This document shows, piece by piece, positions 1 to 8,231 of a stretch of 64,000 bases of DNA. A program made the translations under genes and the position numbers. The notes beneath the pieces were generated by a model. That model ran no database searches. It had not been told where the DNA came from and saw only the letters and a program-made list of their open reading frames with translations. Position 1 is the first letter of the stretch, and each line of letters begins with the position of its first letter. Origin of the DNA: Actinospineispora eucalypti (lineage in GTDB: Bacteria; Actinomycetota; Actinomycetes; Mycobacteriales; Pseudonocardiaceae); assembly GCA_014208095.1 (NCBI GenBank), contig JACHMT010000005.1, positions 620,001-684,000 on the forward strand, written 5' to 3'.

Positions 1-1
1 G

Positions 2-583
2 CCGGCGGCGCCCACGCTGTGCAGCCGGCCGACCGCCGAGGACCTGCTGGCCTACCTGCTGGTGGGGGAGCGGCGCTTCCTGACCAGCCTGCTCGGCCTG
101 CTGGTGCCGGCGGTGGCCAGCTCCGCCGAGGCCAAGATGCGCCACCGTTCCTGGGGCGAGATGATCGAGCTGCTGCGCGCCGGCCCGGCCTGGTGGTGGC
201 CGTCGGCGCGGCCGGGGGACGGGTTGGACTTCTTGAAGCTGTTCGTGCACCACGAGGACATCCGCCGGGCGACTCCCGGCTGGGAGCCGAGGCCGCCCGA
301 GCTGTACCGGGACGAGGTGCTCTGGCAGGCGGCCGCCCGGCTGGGTCGGCTTGCCTACCGGCGCAGCCCGGTCGGCGTGCGGCTGCGCCGGCCGGACGGA
401 GTGTCCTGGCTGGTCAAGCCGGGCACCGAGACCGTCACCATGATCGGCGACCCGGGCGAGCTGGTGGTGCACATGTGCGGCCGGCGGGCGGCGCGTGTGC
501 GGCCGACCGGCGCGCCCAAGGACATCGCCGCGGCGCTGGACACCCGACAGGGCACACTGTTCGGCGGCGTGGCCGAGGAGTGA
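2..583 (+). CDS. TIGR03085-type protein, 5' end outside window
   Basis: The frame is open from the first base of the window, so the N-terminus is missing. About 193 residues are visible. The sequence aligns by eye with the next gene along its whole length (shared LFVHHEDIRRATPGWEPR-like segment near the middle, YRRSPVGV block, and a final PGELVVH...GRRAARV block), so the two are tandem paralogs. This pattern is that of the actinobacterial TIGR03085 family, related to the DinB/maleylpyruvate-isomerase metal-binding fold; the biochemical role is unknown. The early motif that reads LLAHML in the neighbour reads LLAYLL here, so one probable metal-binding His is replaced by Tyr, while HHED is intact. 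The gene ends 5 nt before the next start. Confidence 0.75.
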   Translation, partial: PAAPTLCSRPTAEDLLAYLLVGERRFLTSLLGLLVPAVASSAEAKMRHRSWGEMIELLRAGPAWWWPSARPGDGLDFLKLFVHHEDIRRATPGWEPRPPELYRDEVLWQAAARLGRLAYRRSPVGVRLRRPDGVSWLVKPGTETVTMIGDPGELVVHMCGRRAARVRPTGAPKDIAAALDTRQGTLFGGVAEE

Positions 584-588
584 TCGCG

Positions 589-1224
589 ATGAGACTGGTT
601 CCCGAGGAACGGGCGGCGCTGTGCGACCTGTTCGCCGCGCTCGGCCCGGAGGCGCCGACCGTGCTGCCGGGCTGGCGGGCCGAGGAGCTGCTGGCCCACA
701 TGCTGGTCCGCGAGCGCCAGCCGCTCTACGCGCCGGGCATCCTGGTGCCCGCGCTGGCCGGGCGCACCGAGGCCGCCATGCGGTCGTACGGCAAGATGCC
801 CTGGTCACGGCGGGTGGAGTTGCTGCGCGGCGGCGCCCCGCCCTGGTCGCCCTACTGGCTCGCGCCGGTCGACGAGAAGGCCAACCTGGTGGAGTTCTTC
901 GTGCACTACGAGGACCTGGCCCGCGCCCAGCCCGACTGGCGGCCCCGCGAGCTCTCGCCGGAGCGGCAGGAGGCGATCTGGTCGATGCTGCGGCTGTCCG
1001 CCCGCGTGCTCTACCGGCGCAGCCCGGTCGGTGTGCTGCTGCGCCACCCCACCCGGGAGCGGGGCACGGACATCCACGCCCGTCCCGGCTCCAGCCGGGT
1101 GACCATCACCGCGCCGCCCGGGGAACTGCTGTTGCACGCCTTCGGCCGGGAGCAAGCCCGGGTGGAGCTGGACGGCACGCCCGAGGACCTGGAAGCCCTG
1201 GAGAAGACTCCGCGCGGCATCTGA
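589..1224 (+). CDS. TIGR03085 family metal-binding-like protein
   Basis: The protein has 211 residues, the usual size for TIGR03085. The ATG at 589 is chosen because GAGGAG at 575-580, inside the end of the previous gene, gives an 8-nt spacing; a GTG at 580 that overlaps the upstream stop is less likely. Visible family blocks are LLAHMLVRE near residue 30, NLVEFFVHYEDLARAQPDWRPR near residue 100, YRRSPVGVLLRHP near 145 and a C-terminal PGELLLHAFGREQARVELDG block. The His of LLAHML is kept but the HHED motif of the family is HYED. It is likely co-transcribed with its upstream paralog. Function unknown; assignment to the family is from motif memory. Confidence 0.8.
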   Translation: MRLVPEERAALCDLFAALGPEAPTVLPGWRAEELLAHMLVRERQPLYAPGILVPALAGRTEAAMRSYGKMPWSRRVELLRGGAPPWSPYWLAPVDEKANLVEFFVHYEDLARAQPDWRPRELSPERQEAIWSMLRLSARVLYRRSPVGVLLRHPTRERGTDIHARPGSSRVTITAPPGELLLHAFGREQARVELDGTPEDLEALEKTPRGI

Positions 1225-1257
1225 GCCACCGGGCGGACTTGCTGTCTGTGCAACCGG

Positions 1258-1263
1258 TAGCAT
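1258..1263 (+). promoter_or_regulatory. Candidate -10 box (TAGCAT) for leaderless transcript
   Basis: TAGCAT fits TANNNT and ends 8 nt before the ATG at 1272. No clear -35 hexamer is seen at the usual distance. The spacing implies that transcription starts at or near the A of that ATG. Confidence 0.5.
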
Positions 1264-1271
1264 AGGAGCCG

Positions 1272-1415
1272 ATGAGCGCCCTTAGCCGATCTGGCGGCGC
1301 GGAGCGTGGCCGGGTGCCTCGACGCCCGAACGCCACCGAAGACCCTGTCGCCGCTTATGCGTCGGCGACCTTGAGAAAGACCGGCACGGCCGGTCGCGAA
1401 AGTTGTTGCTTGTGA
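1272..1415 (+). CDS. Leaderless 47-codon short ORF upstream of RNase J
   Basis: An ATG at 1272 lies 8 nt after a TANNNT box and opens a frame of 47 codons. Its TGA (1413-1415) overlaps the GTG (1412-1414) chosen for RNase J as GTGA, so termination and re-initiation can be coupled. The peptide is basic in its first half (GAERGRVPRRP) and its last residues are SCCL, with two adjacent Cys codons four and three codons before the stop. An AGGAG lies only 3 nt before the ATG, too close for a usual ribosome site. The arrangement resembles the leaderless poly-Cys short ORFs described in mycobacteria as cysteine-responsive attenuators; that function here is inference. Confidence 0.5.
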   Translation: MSALSRSGGAERGRVPRRPNATEDPVAAYASATLRKTGTAGRESCCL

Positions 1416-3154
1416 GTCGTTCTCACCCTGCCCGACCCAACCGCCGGAGCCCGGAGCCCGAGCCGGAGCCCCAGCCCGAACTGCCGAACACCGCGCCACC
1501 CGAGTTGCCCAACGGCGCGCTGCGCGTCGTCGCGCTCGGCGGCATCGGCGAAATCGGCCGGAACATGACCGTGTTCGAGTACGGCGGGCGCCTGCTCGTC
1601 GTGGACTGCGGCGTCCTGTTCCCCTCCGATGACTCGCCCGGTGTCGACCTGATCCTGCCCGACTTCCGGGCCATCGAGAACCGCCTCGACGACATCGACG
1701 CGGTGGTCCTCACCCACGGGCACGAGGATCACATCGGTGCCATCCCGTTCCTGCTCCGCCTGCGCCCCGACGTGCCGATCGTGGGGTCCAAGTTCACCCT
1801 TGCGCTGGTCGCCGCCAAGTGCAAGGAACACCGGTTGACCCCGCACCTGCGTGAGGTGCGGGAGGGTCAGCAGACCAAACACGGCGTGTTCGAGTGCGAG
1901 TACTTCGCCGTGAACCACTCCATCCCGGACGCGCTCGCGGTGGCCATCCGCACCCCGGCCGGCCTGGTGCTGCACACCGGGGACATCAAGCTGGACCAGC
2001 TTCCGCTGGACGGCCGGCTGACCGACCTGGCCGGTTTCTCCCGGCTGGGCGACGAGGGGGTCGACCTGTTCCTGGTCGACTCGACGAACGCCGACGTGCC
2101 CGGGTTCGTGATCTCCGAGCGGGAGATCGGCCCGGTGCTGGAGAAGGTGTTCGACGACTCGCCGCAGCGGATCATCGTGGCCTGCTTCGCCAGCCATGTG
2201 CACCGGGTGCAGCAGGTGCTGGACGCGGCCGCCGCGCGGGGCCGCAAGGTCTGCCTGGTCGGCCGGTCCATGTTGCGCAACATGAACCTGGCGGCCGACA
2301 TGGGCCTGCTGCGGGTCCCGGACGGGCTGCTGGTGGACCTGGACGAGGCCATGCTGCTGCCCGACGACCGGCTGGTGCTGGTGTCCACCGGATCCCAGGG
2401 TGAGCCGCTGTCCGCGCTCTCCCGGATGGCGCGGGGCGACCACCGCCAGGTGAGGATCAAGCAGGACGACACGGTCATCCTGGCCTCGTCGCTCATCCCG
2501 GGCAACGAGACGGCGGTGTTCGGTGTGATCAACGGGCTGACCCGGCTGGGCGCCCGGGTGGTGCACCAGGGCACCGCCAAGGTGCACGTCTCCGGACACG
2601 CGCCGGCCGGTGAGCTGCTGTTCCTGTACAACGCGGTGCGCCCGGCCAACGTCATGCCGGTGCACGGCGAGTGGCGCCACCTGCGGGCCAACGCGGCCCT
2701 CGCGGTGAAGACCGGCGTGCCGGAGGACTCGGTGGTGCTGGCCGAGGACGGCGTGGTGGTCGACATGGTGAACGGCAAGGCCGCCATCTCCGGCCGGGTC
2801 GAGGTCGGCCGGGTCTACGTGGACGGGCTCGCCGTCGGCGACATCGGTGAGAGCACGCTGGGCGACCGCCTGGTCCTCGGCGAGGGTGGTTTCATCGCCA
2901 TCACGGTGGCCGTGGACAGCACCACCGGCCGCGCGGTCGCGCCGCCCACGGTGTCCGGTCGGGGCTTCTCCGACGACCCGAAGGCGCTGGACGCCGTCGT
3001 GCCGTTGATCGAGGCCGAGCTGTCCCGCACCGAAGTGGAGGGCATCACCGACACCCACCGCATCGCGCAGGCCGTGCGCCGCGTGGTCGGCCGCTGGGTG
3101 TCCGACACCTACCGGCGCCGCCCCATGATCGTCCCCACCGTAATCCCCCTCTAA
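1412..3154 (+). CDS. rnj: Ribonuclease J
   Basis: The product is a metallo-beta-lactamase/beta-CASP ribonuclease with 5'-3' exo- and endonuclease activity in RNA maturation and decay. It has 580 residues, close to the roughly 560 of actinobacterial RNase J. After a Pro/Glu-rich N-terminal tail the core begins with VVALGGIGEIGRNM (about residue 40). The zinc-binding THGHEDHIG motif is near residue 105, and HTGDIKLD and SGHAPAGE lie in the beta-CASP half. The GTG at 1412 is chosen because it overlaps the stop of the upstream short ORF; a TTG at 1403 in the same frame is the alternative. In M. tuberculosis, as I recall, rnj follows dapA; dapA is not next to it here. A 22-bp repeat array begins 23 nt after the stop. 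Confidence 0.95.
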   Translation: MSRSHPARPNRRSPEPEPEPQPELPNTAPPELPNGALRVVALGGIGEIGRNMTVFEYGGRLLVVDCGVLFPSDDSPGVDLILPDFRAIENRLDDIDAVVLTHGHEDHIGAIPFLLRLRPDVPIVGSKFTLALVAAKCKEHRLTPHLREVREGQQTKHGVFECEYFAVNHSIPDALAVAIRTPAGLVLHTGDIKLDQLPLDGRLTDLAGFSRLGDEGVDLFLVDSTNADVPGFVISEREIGPVLEKVFDDSPQRIIVACFASHVHRVQQVLDAAAARGRKVCLVGRSMLRNMNLAADMGLLRVPDGLLVDLDEAMLLPDDRLVLVSTGSQGEPLSALSRMARGDHRQVRIKQDDTVILASSLIPGNETAVFGVINGLTRLGARVVHQGTAKVHVSGHAPAGELLFLYNAVRPANVMPVHGEWRHLRANAALAVKTGVPEDSVVLAEDGVVVDMVNGKAAISGRVEVGRVYVDGLAVGDIGESTLGDRLVLGEGGFIAITVAVDSTTGRAVAPPTVSGRGFSDDPKALDAVVPLIEAELSRTEVEGITDTHRIAQAVRRVVGRWVSDTYRRRPMIVPTVIPL

Positions 3155-3176
3155 CCCCTCGCCCGCCCACCCTCCC

Positions 3177-3286
3177 GATCCAGTCACTTCAGCAGGCTGG
3201 TTCAGTCACTTCAGCAGGGTGATTCAGTCACTTCAGCAGGCTGATTCAGTCGGTTTGGCAGGGTGAGTCGGTCGGTTTGGGCGGGC
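3177..3286 (+). repeat. Five tandem 22-bp 3'-end repeats (family 1, array A)
   Basis: Five head-to-tail 22-bp units lie at 3177, 3199, 3221, 3243 and 3265. The first three read close to GATTCAGTCACTTCAGCAG plus GGT or GCT. Units 4 and 5 are a variant with CGGTTTGGCAGG or CGGTTTGGGCGG in the second half. TTCAG recurs in each unit with a 9-nt step. The array begins 23 nt after the rnj stop, in the sense orientation of rnj. The same family occurs at 34.5 and 41 kb. Confidence 0.9.
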
Positions 3287-3635
3287 GCGGCGCGGCCCGC
3301 GCCCGCCGGAACGCCCGGCGCGGTGCGCCGTCTTGCCGGCTAACCCTGGTTCCCCCGACGCGCCGCGACGAGGTCGACGTGAGTCTGGATTTTCCAAAGA
3401 TCGAAAGAGGCTGATGTCGATCTCGGCGCGTGAGCGCGTCGGGTTCGTCCGCATCCGCCGTCCGGCGACGCGTGCGTAAACCTCAGAGACCACTCTAGTC
3501 TCACAGGTATCACGAAGTGAATGCTCATTAACCGCCGTTGCCTATTTGTACGCAGAGCAAGGTGGGGGGCTCGTTGTGAATCCGTGACTCTAAATCGTTC
3601 AAGTGGGCTACCCGAATGAGTGGTTGAGGAAGTAC

Positions 3636-3650
3636 GTTGTGCGCCACAAC
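3636..3650. promoter_or_regulatory. 15-bp palindrome, candidate ROK repressor operator
   Basis: GTTGTG-CGC-CACAAC is a perfect inverted repeat with 6-bp arms, 37 bp before the ATG of the binding-protein gene. A TTGAGG (3624-3629) upstream and an ACATAT/CATATT-like box just downstream could be promoter elements flanking it. The ROK repressor gene at the end of the operon is the natural candidate to bind it. The pairing is inference. Confidence 0.45.
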
Positions 3651-3687
3651 ATATTCGGCGAAGTGGCCGGTACGAGAGGAAACGGGT

Positions 3688-4824
3688 ATGGCGGCGAGCG
3701 GCAAGATCAGGCCGGCTGTGGCTGTTCTGGGCGCGGGCTTGGCGCTCGCGCTGACGGCGTGTGGGGCCAACACGACCAGCGGTGGCGGTGGTGGCGGAGG
3801 CGGGGCCACCAGCGCGCCGAGTGGTGGCGGCGCCAAGGTCGGCGTGATCTTGCCGGACACCGCCTCTTCGGCCCGTTACGAGAGTTTCGACCGGCCACTC
3901 CTGGAGAAAGCGCTGCGCGCCGAGGGACTCGAGGCGGACATCCAGAACGCCCAGGGTGACGTGCAGAAGTTCTCCCAGCTGGCCGACGGGATGATCAACG
4001 GCGGGGTCAAGGTCCTGATCATCGACAGCCTGAACAGCGAGTCCGGCGCGACGGTGGCGAAGAAGGCGCAGGCCTCCGGCATCCCGGTCATCGACTACGA
4101 CCGGCTGAACCTGGGCAGCACTTCCGACTACTACGTCTCCTTCGACGCCACCAAGATCGGCGAGCTGCAGGGGCGGGGCCTGGTGCAGGGCGTCGGCGAC
4201 AAGCAGGGCGCGAACATCATCGAGATCGAGGGCGCGGCCACCGACAACAACGCCACGCTGGTGATCGACGGCCAGCAGAAGCTGCTCAAGGAGAAGTACG
4301 CCTCGGGCGCCTACAAGGTGGTGGGCAGCCAGCGGGTGCCGGAGTGGAACAACCAGCAGGCCGGCCTGATCTTCGAGCAGTTCCTCACCGCCAACGGCGG
4401 CAAGGTGGACGGCGTGCTGGTGGCCAACGACGGCATGGCCGGCGCCGTGGTCACCGTGCTCAAGAAGACCGGACTGAACGGCAAGGTTCCGGTGACCGGC
4501 CAGGACGCCACCCCGGACGGCCTGCAGGCCATCCTACGCGGCGACATGTACATGACCGTGTTCAAGCCGATCGCCGAGGAGGCCAACGCCACCGCCAAGG
4601 TGGCCGCCGCGCTGGCCAAGGGCGACCGGGCGGCCGCCGACGCACTGGCCACCGCCACCTCGGACGACACCAAGAGCAACCGCAAGGTCAAGTCGGTGCT
4701 GCTCGAGTCGGTGCTGGTGACCAAGGAGAACGTCAAGGCCGTGGTGGACGCGGGCGGCGTGAAGGCCTCGGAGATCTGCGTGCCGGACACCCAGGCCGCG
4801 TGCAACGAGCTCGGCATCAAGTGA
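3688..4824 (+). CDS. Sugar ABC transporter substrate-binding lipoprotein (XylF-like)
   Basis: The product is a 378-residue extracellular binding protein of the type 1 periplasmic-binding fold. The ATG at 3688 has AGAGGA 7 nt upstream. A signal peptide with lipobox LTAC places the lipidated Cys near residue 23, followed by a Gly-rich tether. The mature part shows VIIDSLNS-like, IPVIDYDRLN, VDGVLVANDGMAGAVV and VTGQDATPDGLQAI segments typical of xylose/ribose binding proteins. It is the first gene of an operon with an ATPase, a permease and a ROK regulator, the layout of xylose uptake operons; the actual sugar is inferred. A palindrome at 3636-3650 may control it. Confidence 0.85.
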   Translation: MAASGKIRPAVAVLGAGLALALTACGANTTSGGGGGGGGATSAPSGGGAKVGVILPDTASSARYESFDRPLLEKALRAEGLEADIQNAQGDVQKFSQLADGMINGGVKVLIIDSLNSESGATVAKKAQASGIPVIDYDRLNLGSTSDYYVSFDATKIGELQGRGLVQGVGDKQGANIIEIEGAATDNNATLVIDGQQKLLKEKYASGAYKVVGSQRVPEWNNQQAGLIFEQFLTANGGKVDGVLVANDGMAGAVVTVLKKTGLNGKVPVTGQDATPDGLQAILRGDMYMTVFKPIAEEANATAKVAAALAKGDRAAADALATATSDDTKSNRKVKSVLLESVLVTKENVKAVVDAGGVKASEICVPDTQAACNELGIK

Positions 4825-5609
4825 GCGAGCCGACCGTGACTAAGCCGATTCTGGAACTCAAGGCGGTGAACAAGAGCTTCGGGCCGGTCCACGTGCTGCA
4901 CGACGTGGACCTGGCCATCCGGCCCGGGGAGGTCACCGCGCTGGTCGGGGACAACGGGGCCGGCAAGACCACCTTGATCAAGTGCATCACCGGGATCCAC
5001 CCGATCGACTCCGGGGAGATCCACTTCGGTGGACAGCCGGTGAAGATCCACGGTCCGAGGGACGCCGCCGCGCTGGGCATCGAGGTCGTGTACCAGGACC
5101 TGGCGCTGGCGGACAACCTGGACATCGTGCAGAACATGTTTCTCGGCCGGGAGCGCGGGCACGCCTGGGCACTGGACGAGGCCAGCATGGAGCGGGCGGC
5201 GCGGGAAACTCTGGCGACGCTGTCCGTACGCACGGTGAAGTCGGTGCGCACGCTGGTCTCCGCGCTGTCCGGTGGCCAGCGGCAGACCGTGGCCATCGCC
5301 AAGTCGGTGCTGTGGGACAGCAAGGTGGTGTTGCTGGACGAGCCCACCGCCGCACTGGGTGTCGCGCAGACCCGGCAGGTGCTGGACCTGGTCCGCCGGC
5401 TGGCCGAGCAGGGTCTCGGCGTGGTGCTGATCAGCCACAACATGGCCGACGTGTTCGAGGTGGCCGACCGGGTGGCCACGCTCTACCTGGGCCGACTGGT
5501 CGCCGACCTTCCGGTGCGCGAGCTGACCCACAGCCAGGTGGTCGAGCTGATCACCGCCGGCCGGTCCGGTGAGCTCGGCCTGGCCCGTCCCGACACCGTG
5601 ACGATCTGA
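4821..5609 (+). CDS. Sugar ABC transporter ATP-binding protein (single domain)
   Basis: A 262-residue ATPase that energises the adjacent permease. Walker A GDNGAGKTTLIK lies near residue 45, the Q-loop at VVYQDLAL, the signature LSGGQRQ near 150, Walker B VVLLDEPTAA, and the switch His in ISHNM. E. coli-type sugar ATPases such as XylG have two such domains (about 500 residues); this one has only one, a form common for this transporter class in actinobacteria. The GTG at 4821 overlaps the TGA of the binding-protein gene (GTGA), which argues for translational coupling. A GTG at 4836 is an alternative. Confidence 0.85.
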   Translation: MSEPTVTKPILELKAVNKSFGPVHVLHDVDLAIRPGEVTALVGDNGAGKTTLIKCITGIHPIDSGEIHFGGQPVKIHGPRDAAALGIEVVYQDLALADNLDIVQNMFLGRERGHAWALDEASMERAARETLATLSVRTVKSVRTLVSALSGGQRQTVAIAKSVLWDSKVVLLDEPTAALGVAQTRQVLDLVRRLAEQGLGVVLISHNMADVFEVADRVATLYLGRLVADLPVRELTHSQVVELITAGRSGELGLARPDTVTI

Positions 5610-5621
5610 GGCAGGGTCACG

Positions 5622-7049
5622 ATGACTGAAACCACACCGGCCGCGCCGTCCAAGCCGGGCCGCTCGGAGGCGATCGGCGACTTCGGCATCGACACCACCG
5701 CCCGGACCACCGGCGAGGCGTTGCGCGACTACCTGGCCAGGGTGCGCGGTGGCGAGCTGGGCTCGCTGCCGGCGCTGGCCGGGTTGATCGTGCTGTTCGT
5801 GCTGTTTGCGTTGACCTCGGACACCTTCCTCACCTTGGGCAACCTGGCCAACCTGCTGGCCCAGGGCGCCGGAGTGACCATCATCGCGATGGGCCTGGTG
5901 TTCGTGCTGCTGCTGGGCGAGATCGACCTGTCCGCCGGCACCGCGTCCGGCGTCACCGCCTCGGTGATGGCTCTGCACCTGGTCTCCGGGGGCAACCTGC
6001 TCGGCGCGATGGGCACCGGGGTGTTCATCACGATCTGCGTTCTGCTGGTCGCGGCCGGGGTGGTGGCGGTGCAACTGCGGCTGCCGGCCGCCGTCGCGGC
6101 ACCCCTGATCGCGTTGGTGATCCTGCTGGCCGGGGTGCCGGCCAACCCGTGGGTGGAGATGCTGCTGGCCGTGTGCATCGGCACCTCCATCGGGTTGCTC
6201 ACCGGGTTCCTGGTGGCCAGGATCGGCATCCCCTCGTTCGTGGTGACGTTGGCGCTGTTCCTGGCCTGGCAGGGCGTCATCCTGCAGTTCATCGGGGCCG
6301 GCGGCACCCTGGCGCTGAACAACGACACGCTGTTCGCGGTGGCCAACGGGAACCTGCCGGCCCTGGCCAGCTGGGTGCTGTTCGTGGTCGCCGCCGGTGG
6401 CTACGCGGCGGTGCTGCTGGGCCGGCACTTCCGCCGGATGCGGGCCGGCCTGGTCACCCAGCCGACCCCGCTGGTGTTCACCAAGGTCGCGGTCACCGTG
6501 GTGCTCGCCGCCGTGGGCACCTACCTGCTCACCCAGAACCGGGCGCAGACCACGGTGATCGAGATCGCCGGCGTGCCGTACGTGGTGCCCATCGTGCTGG
6601 TGTTGCTGGTGGTGGGCAGCTACGTGCTGGACCGCACCAGCTACGGCCGGCACATCTACGCGGTGGGCGGCAACGCGGAGGCGGCCCGCCGGGCCGGCAT
6701 CAACGTGCCCCGGGTCCGGGCCAGCGTGTTTGTGGTGTCCGCCACCATGGCGGCGGTGGGCGCGATCGTGTATTCCTCGAAGGTCGGTTCGGTGGACCCG
6801 AATGCCGGCGGCGGGACCACCTTGCTGTTCGCGGTGGGCGCCGCGGTGATCGGCGGCACCTCACTGTTCGGCGGGCGGGGGCGGATGAGCAACGCGGTGA
6901 TCGGCGGCGCGGTGATCGCGCTCGTGCAGAACGGCCTCGGCCTGCTCAAACAGCCGGCTTCGGTGGTGCTCGTGGTCACCGGGCTGGTGCTGCTGCTCGC
7001 GGCCAGCGTGGACGCGCTGTCCCGGCGGCGGGCCGCCGCCAGTAGGTAG
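5622..7049 (+). CDS. Sugar ABC transporter permease (XylH-like)
   Basis: A 475-residue integral membrane protein with a soluble N-terminal tail of about 40 residues and many hydrophobic segments. It has the GxxxAAxxAGI-type cytoplasmic loop (GGNAEAARRAGINVPRVR) and the AGVTIIAMGLVFVLLLGEIDLSAG segment region seen in ribose/xylose permeases, including EIDLS. It starts 12 nt after the ATPase gene; the ribosome site is weak (GGCAGGG). The ROK repressor gene follows 3 nt after its stop. With the two upstream genes it forms one carbohydrate importer. Confidence 0.88.
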   Translation: MTETTPAAPSKPGRSEAIGDFGIDTTARTTGEALRDYLARVRGGELGSLPALAGLIVLFVLFALTSDTFLTLGNLANLLAQGAGVTIIAMGLVFVLLLGEIDLSAGTASGVTASVMALHLVSGGNLLGAMGTGVFITICVLLVAAGVVAVQLRLPAAVAAPLIALVILLAGVPANPWVEMLLAVCIGTSIGLLTGFLVARIGIPSFVVTLALFLAWQGVILQFIGAGGTLALNNDTLFAVANGNLPALASWVLFVVAAGGYAAVLLGRHFRRMRAGLVTQPTPLVFTKVAVTVVLAAVGTYLLTQNRAQTTVIEIAGVPYVVPIVLVLLVVGSYVLDRTSYGRHIYAVGGNAEAARRAGINVPRVRASVFVVSATMAAVGAIVYSSKVGSVDPNAGGGTTLLFAVGAAVIGGTSLFGGRGRMSNAVIGGAVIALVQNGLGLLKQPASVVLVVTGLVLLLAASVDALSRRRAAASR

Positions 7050-7052
7050 GCG

Positions 7053-8231
7053 TTGTCCGGTCCGGCTACCGAGGGCGCCCGCCCGGACGACGCCCGCAGA
7101 CACAACCGTGGGGCCGTACTGCGCCGGTTGCACCGCGAGGGGCCGTGCACCCGGGCGGTGCTGGCCGCCGAGCTGGGGCTGAACCGCAGCACGATCAAGG
7201 CCGTGGTCGGCGAGCTTGCCGAGTCCGGCCTGGTCGGGGAGCGGTTGCCGACCCAGCGCAGTGGCGCCGGGAGGCCATCCCTGTTGGTCCTCCCGGCGCC
7301 CAGGGCGGCGGTGGTGCTGGCCGTCGACATCCGGGTGGACCGGGTGGCCATGGCTCTGGTCGGCCTGGGCGGGGAGATCCTCGGCCGGTGCAGCTGGCAG
7401 TTGCACCCGGGCTCGGAGCGGCCGCGCGAGGTGGTCACCCGGGTCATCGAGTCGGCCCGGATGCTGGCCGCCGAGCTGGGCAGCCCGGTGGTCGCGGCCG
7501 GGGTCTCGGTGCCCGGCGTGGTGCGCTGGGAGGACGGCCTGGTGCGTGAGGCACCGCACCTGGAGTGGACCGACGTGCCGCTCGGCGAGCTGCTCACGGC
7601 GGGCCTGCGGATGCCGGTCGCGGTGACCAACGACGCGGAGCTGGGCGCGCTGGCCGAGCACACCCGGGGCGCCGGCAAGGACGTGGACGACCTGGTCTTC
7701 GTGGCCGGTGACATCGGCGTCGGCGCCGGGGTGATCTCCGGCGGGTCGGTGTTGCGCGGCGCCGACGGCTACCTCGGCGAGCTCGGGCACATGGTGGTCC
7801 GGCCGAACGGCGAGCGGTGCCACTGCGGCCGCCGGGGCTGCTGGGAGACCGAGGTGGGCGCGGAGGCACTGGCCAGGGCGCTCGGGCTGACCGGGCGGGC
7901 CGGCCGGGGCGAACTGCTCGCCGAACTGCGCGAGCTGTCCGCCGACCCGTCGGTCACCTCCTCCCGGCTGGACGAGTTCACCGGCTGGCTGGAGCTGGGC
8001 CTGATCAACCTGGTCAACCTGCTGGCGCCGCGCATGGTGGTGCTCGGCGACCTGCTCGGTTCGGTGCCGGACAGCGTGCTGGCCTCGGTGGAACGGGAGG
8101 TGCGGGCCGGCAGTGTGGTGAGCCGGGCGGTGGCGCACACCAGCGTGGTGCGCTCCGCGCTCGGCCCGGATGCTCAGCTGATCGGCGCGGCGGAACTGGC
8201 CTTCGGCCCGGTCCTGGCCGCGGCGGAGTAG
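7053..8231 (+). CDS. ROK family transcriptional repressor (XylR-like)
   Basis: A 392-residue regulator with an N-terminal winged helix-turn-helix (about residues 15-75, RAVLAAELGLNRSTIKAVVGEL) and a ROK sugar-kinase-like domain. The ROK zinc motif CHCGRRGCWE is present near residue 255, and GDIGVGAGVI near 215. The TTG at 7053 is taken as start because it follows the permease stop by 3 nt and has GGTAGG upstream; no ATG or GTG lies before the HTH. It probably represses the operon it terminates and is released by the imported sugar; this is inferred from context. Confidence 0.85.
   Translation: MSGPATEGARPDDARRHNRGAVLRRLHREGPCTRAVLAAELGLNRSTIKAVVGELAESGLVGERLPTQRSGAGRPSLLVLPAPRAAVVLAVDIRVDRVAMALVGLGGEILGRCSWQLHPGSERPREVVTRVIESARMLAAELGSPVVAAGVSVPGVVRWEDGLVREAPHLEWTDVPLGELLTAGLRMPVAVTNDAELGALAEHTRGAGKDVDDLVFVAGDIGVGAGVISGGSVLRGADGYLGELGHMVVRPNGERCHCGRRGCWETEVGAEALARALGLTGRAGRGELLAELRELSADPSVTSSRLDEFTGWLELGLINLVNLLAPRMVVLGDLLGSVPDSVLASVEREVRAGSVVSRAVAHTSVVRSALGPDAQLIGAAELAFGPVLAAAE

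Larger units (their letters stand above)
3155..3687. other. Gene-free stretch between rnj and the sugar transporter
   Basis: This 533-bp region starts with the 22-bp repeat array (3177-3286). From about 3340 it becomes less GC-rich. It ends with the presumed transporter promoter/operator region, including the 15-bp palindrome at 3636-3650. No convincing coding frame is seen; the short ORFs here lack ribosome sites. Confidence 0.6.

Noticed and set aside
3177..3286. CRISPR array
   Set aside because: The units are directly abutting 22-mers with no spacers, and no cas genes are present.
4311..6653. 780-residue open frame antisense to the sugar transporter operon
   Set aside because: It is a mirror of strongly GC3-biased coding DNA on the plus strand; its His/Gln/Gly/Arg-rich translation has no domain, and the plus strand carries clear ABC transporter motifs.
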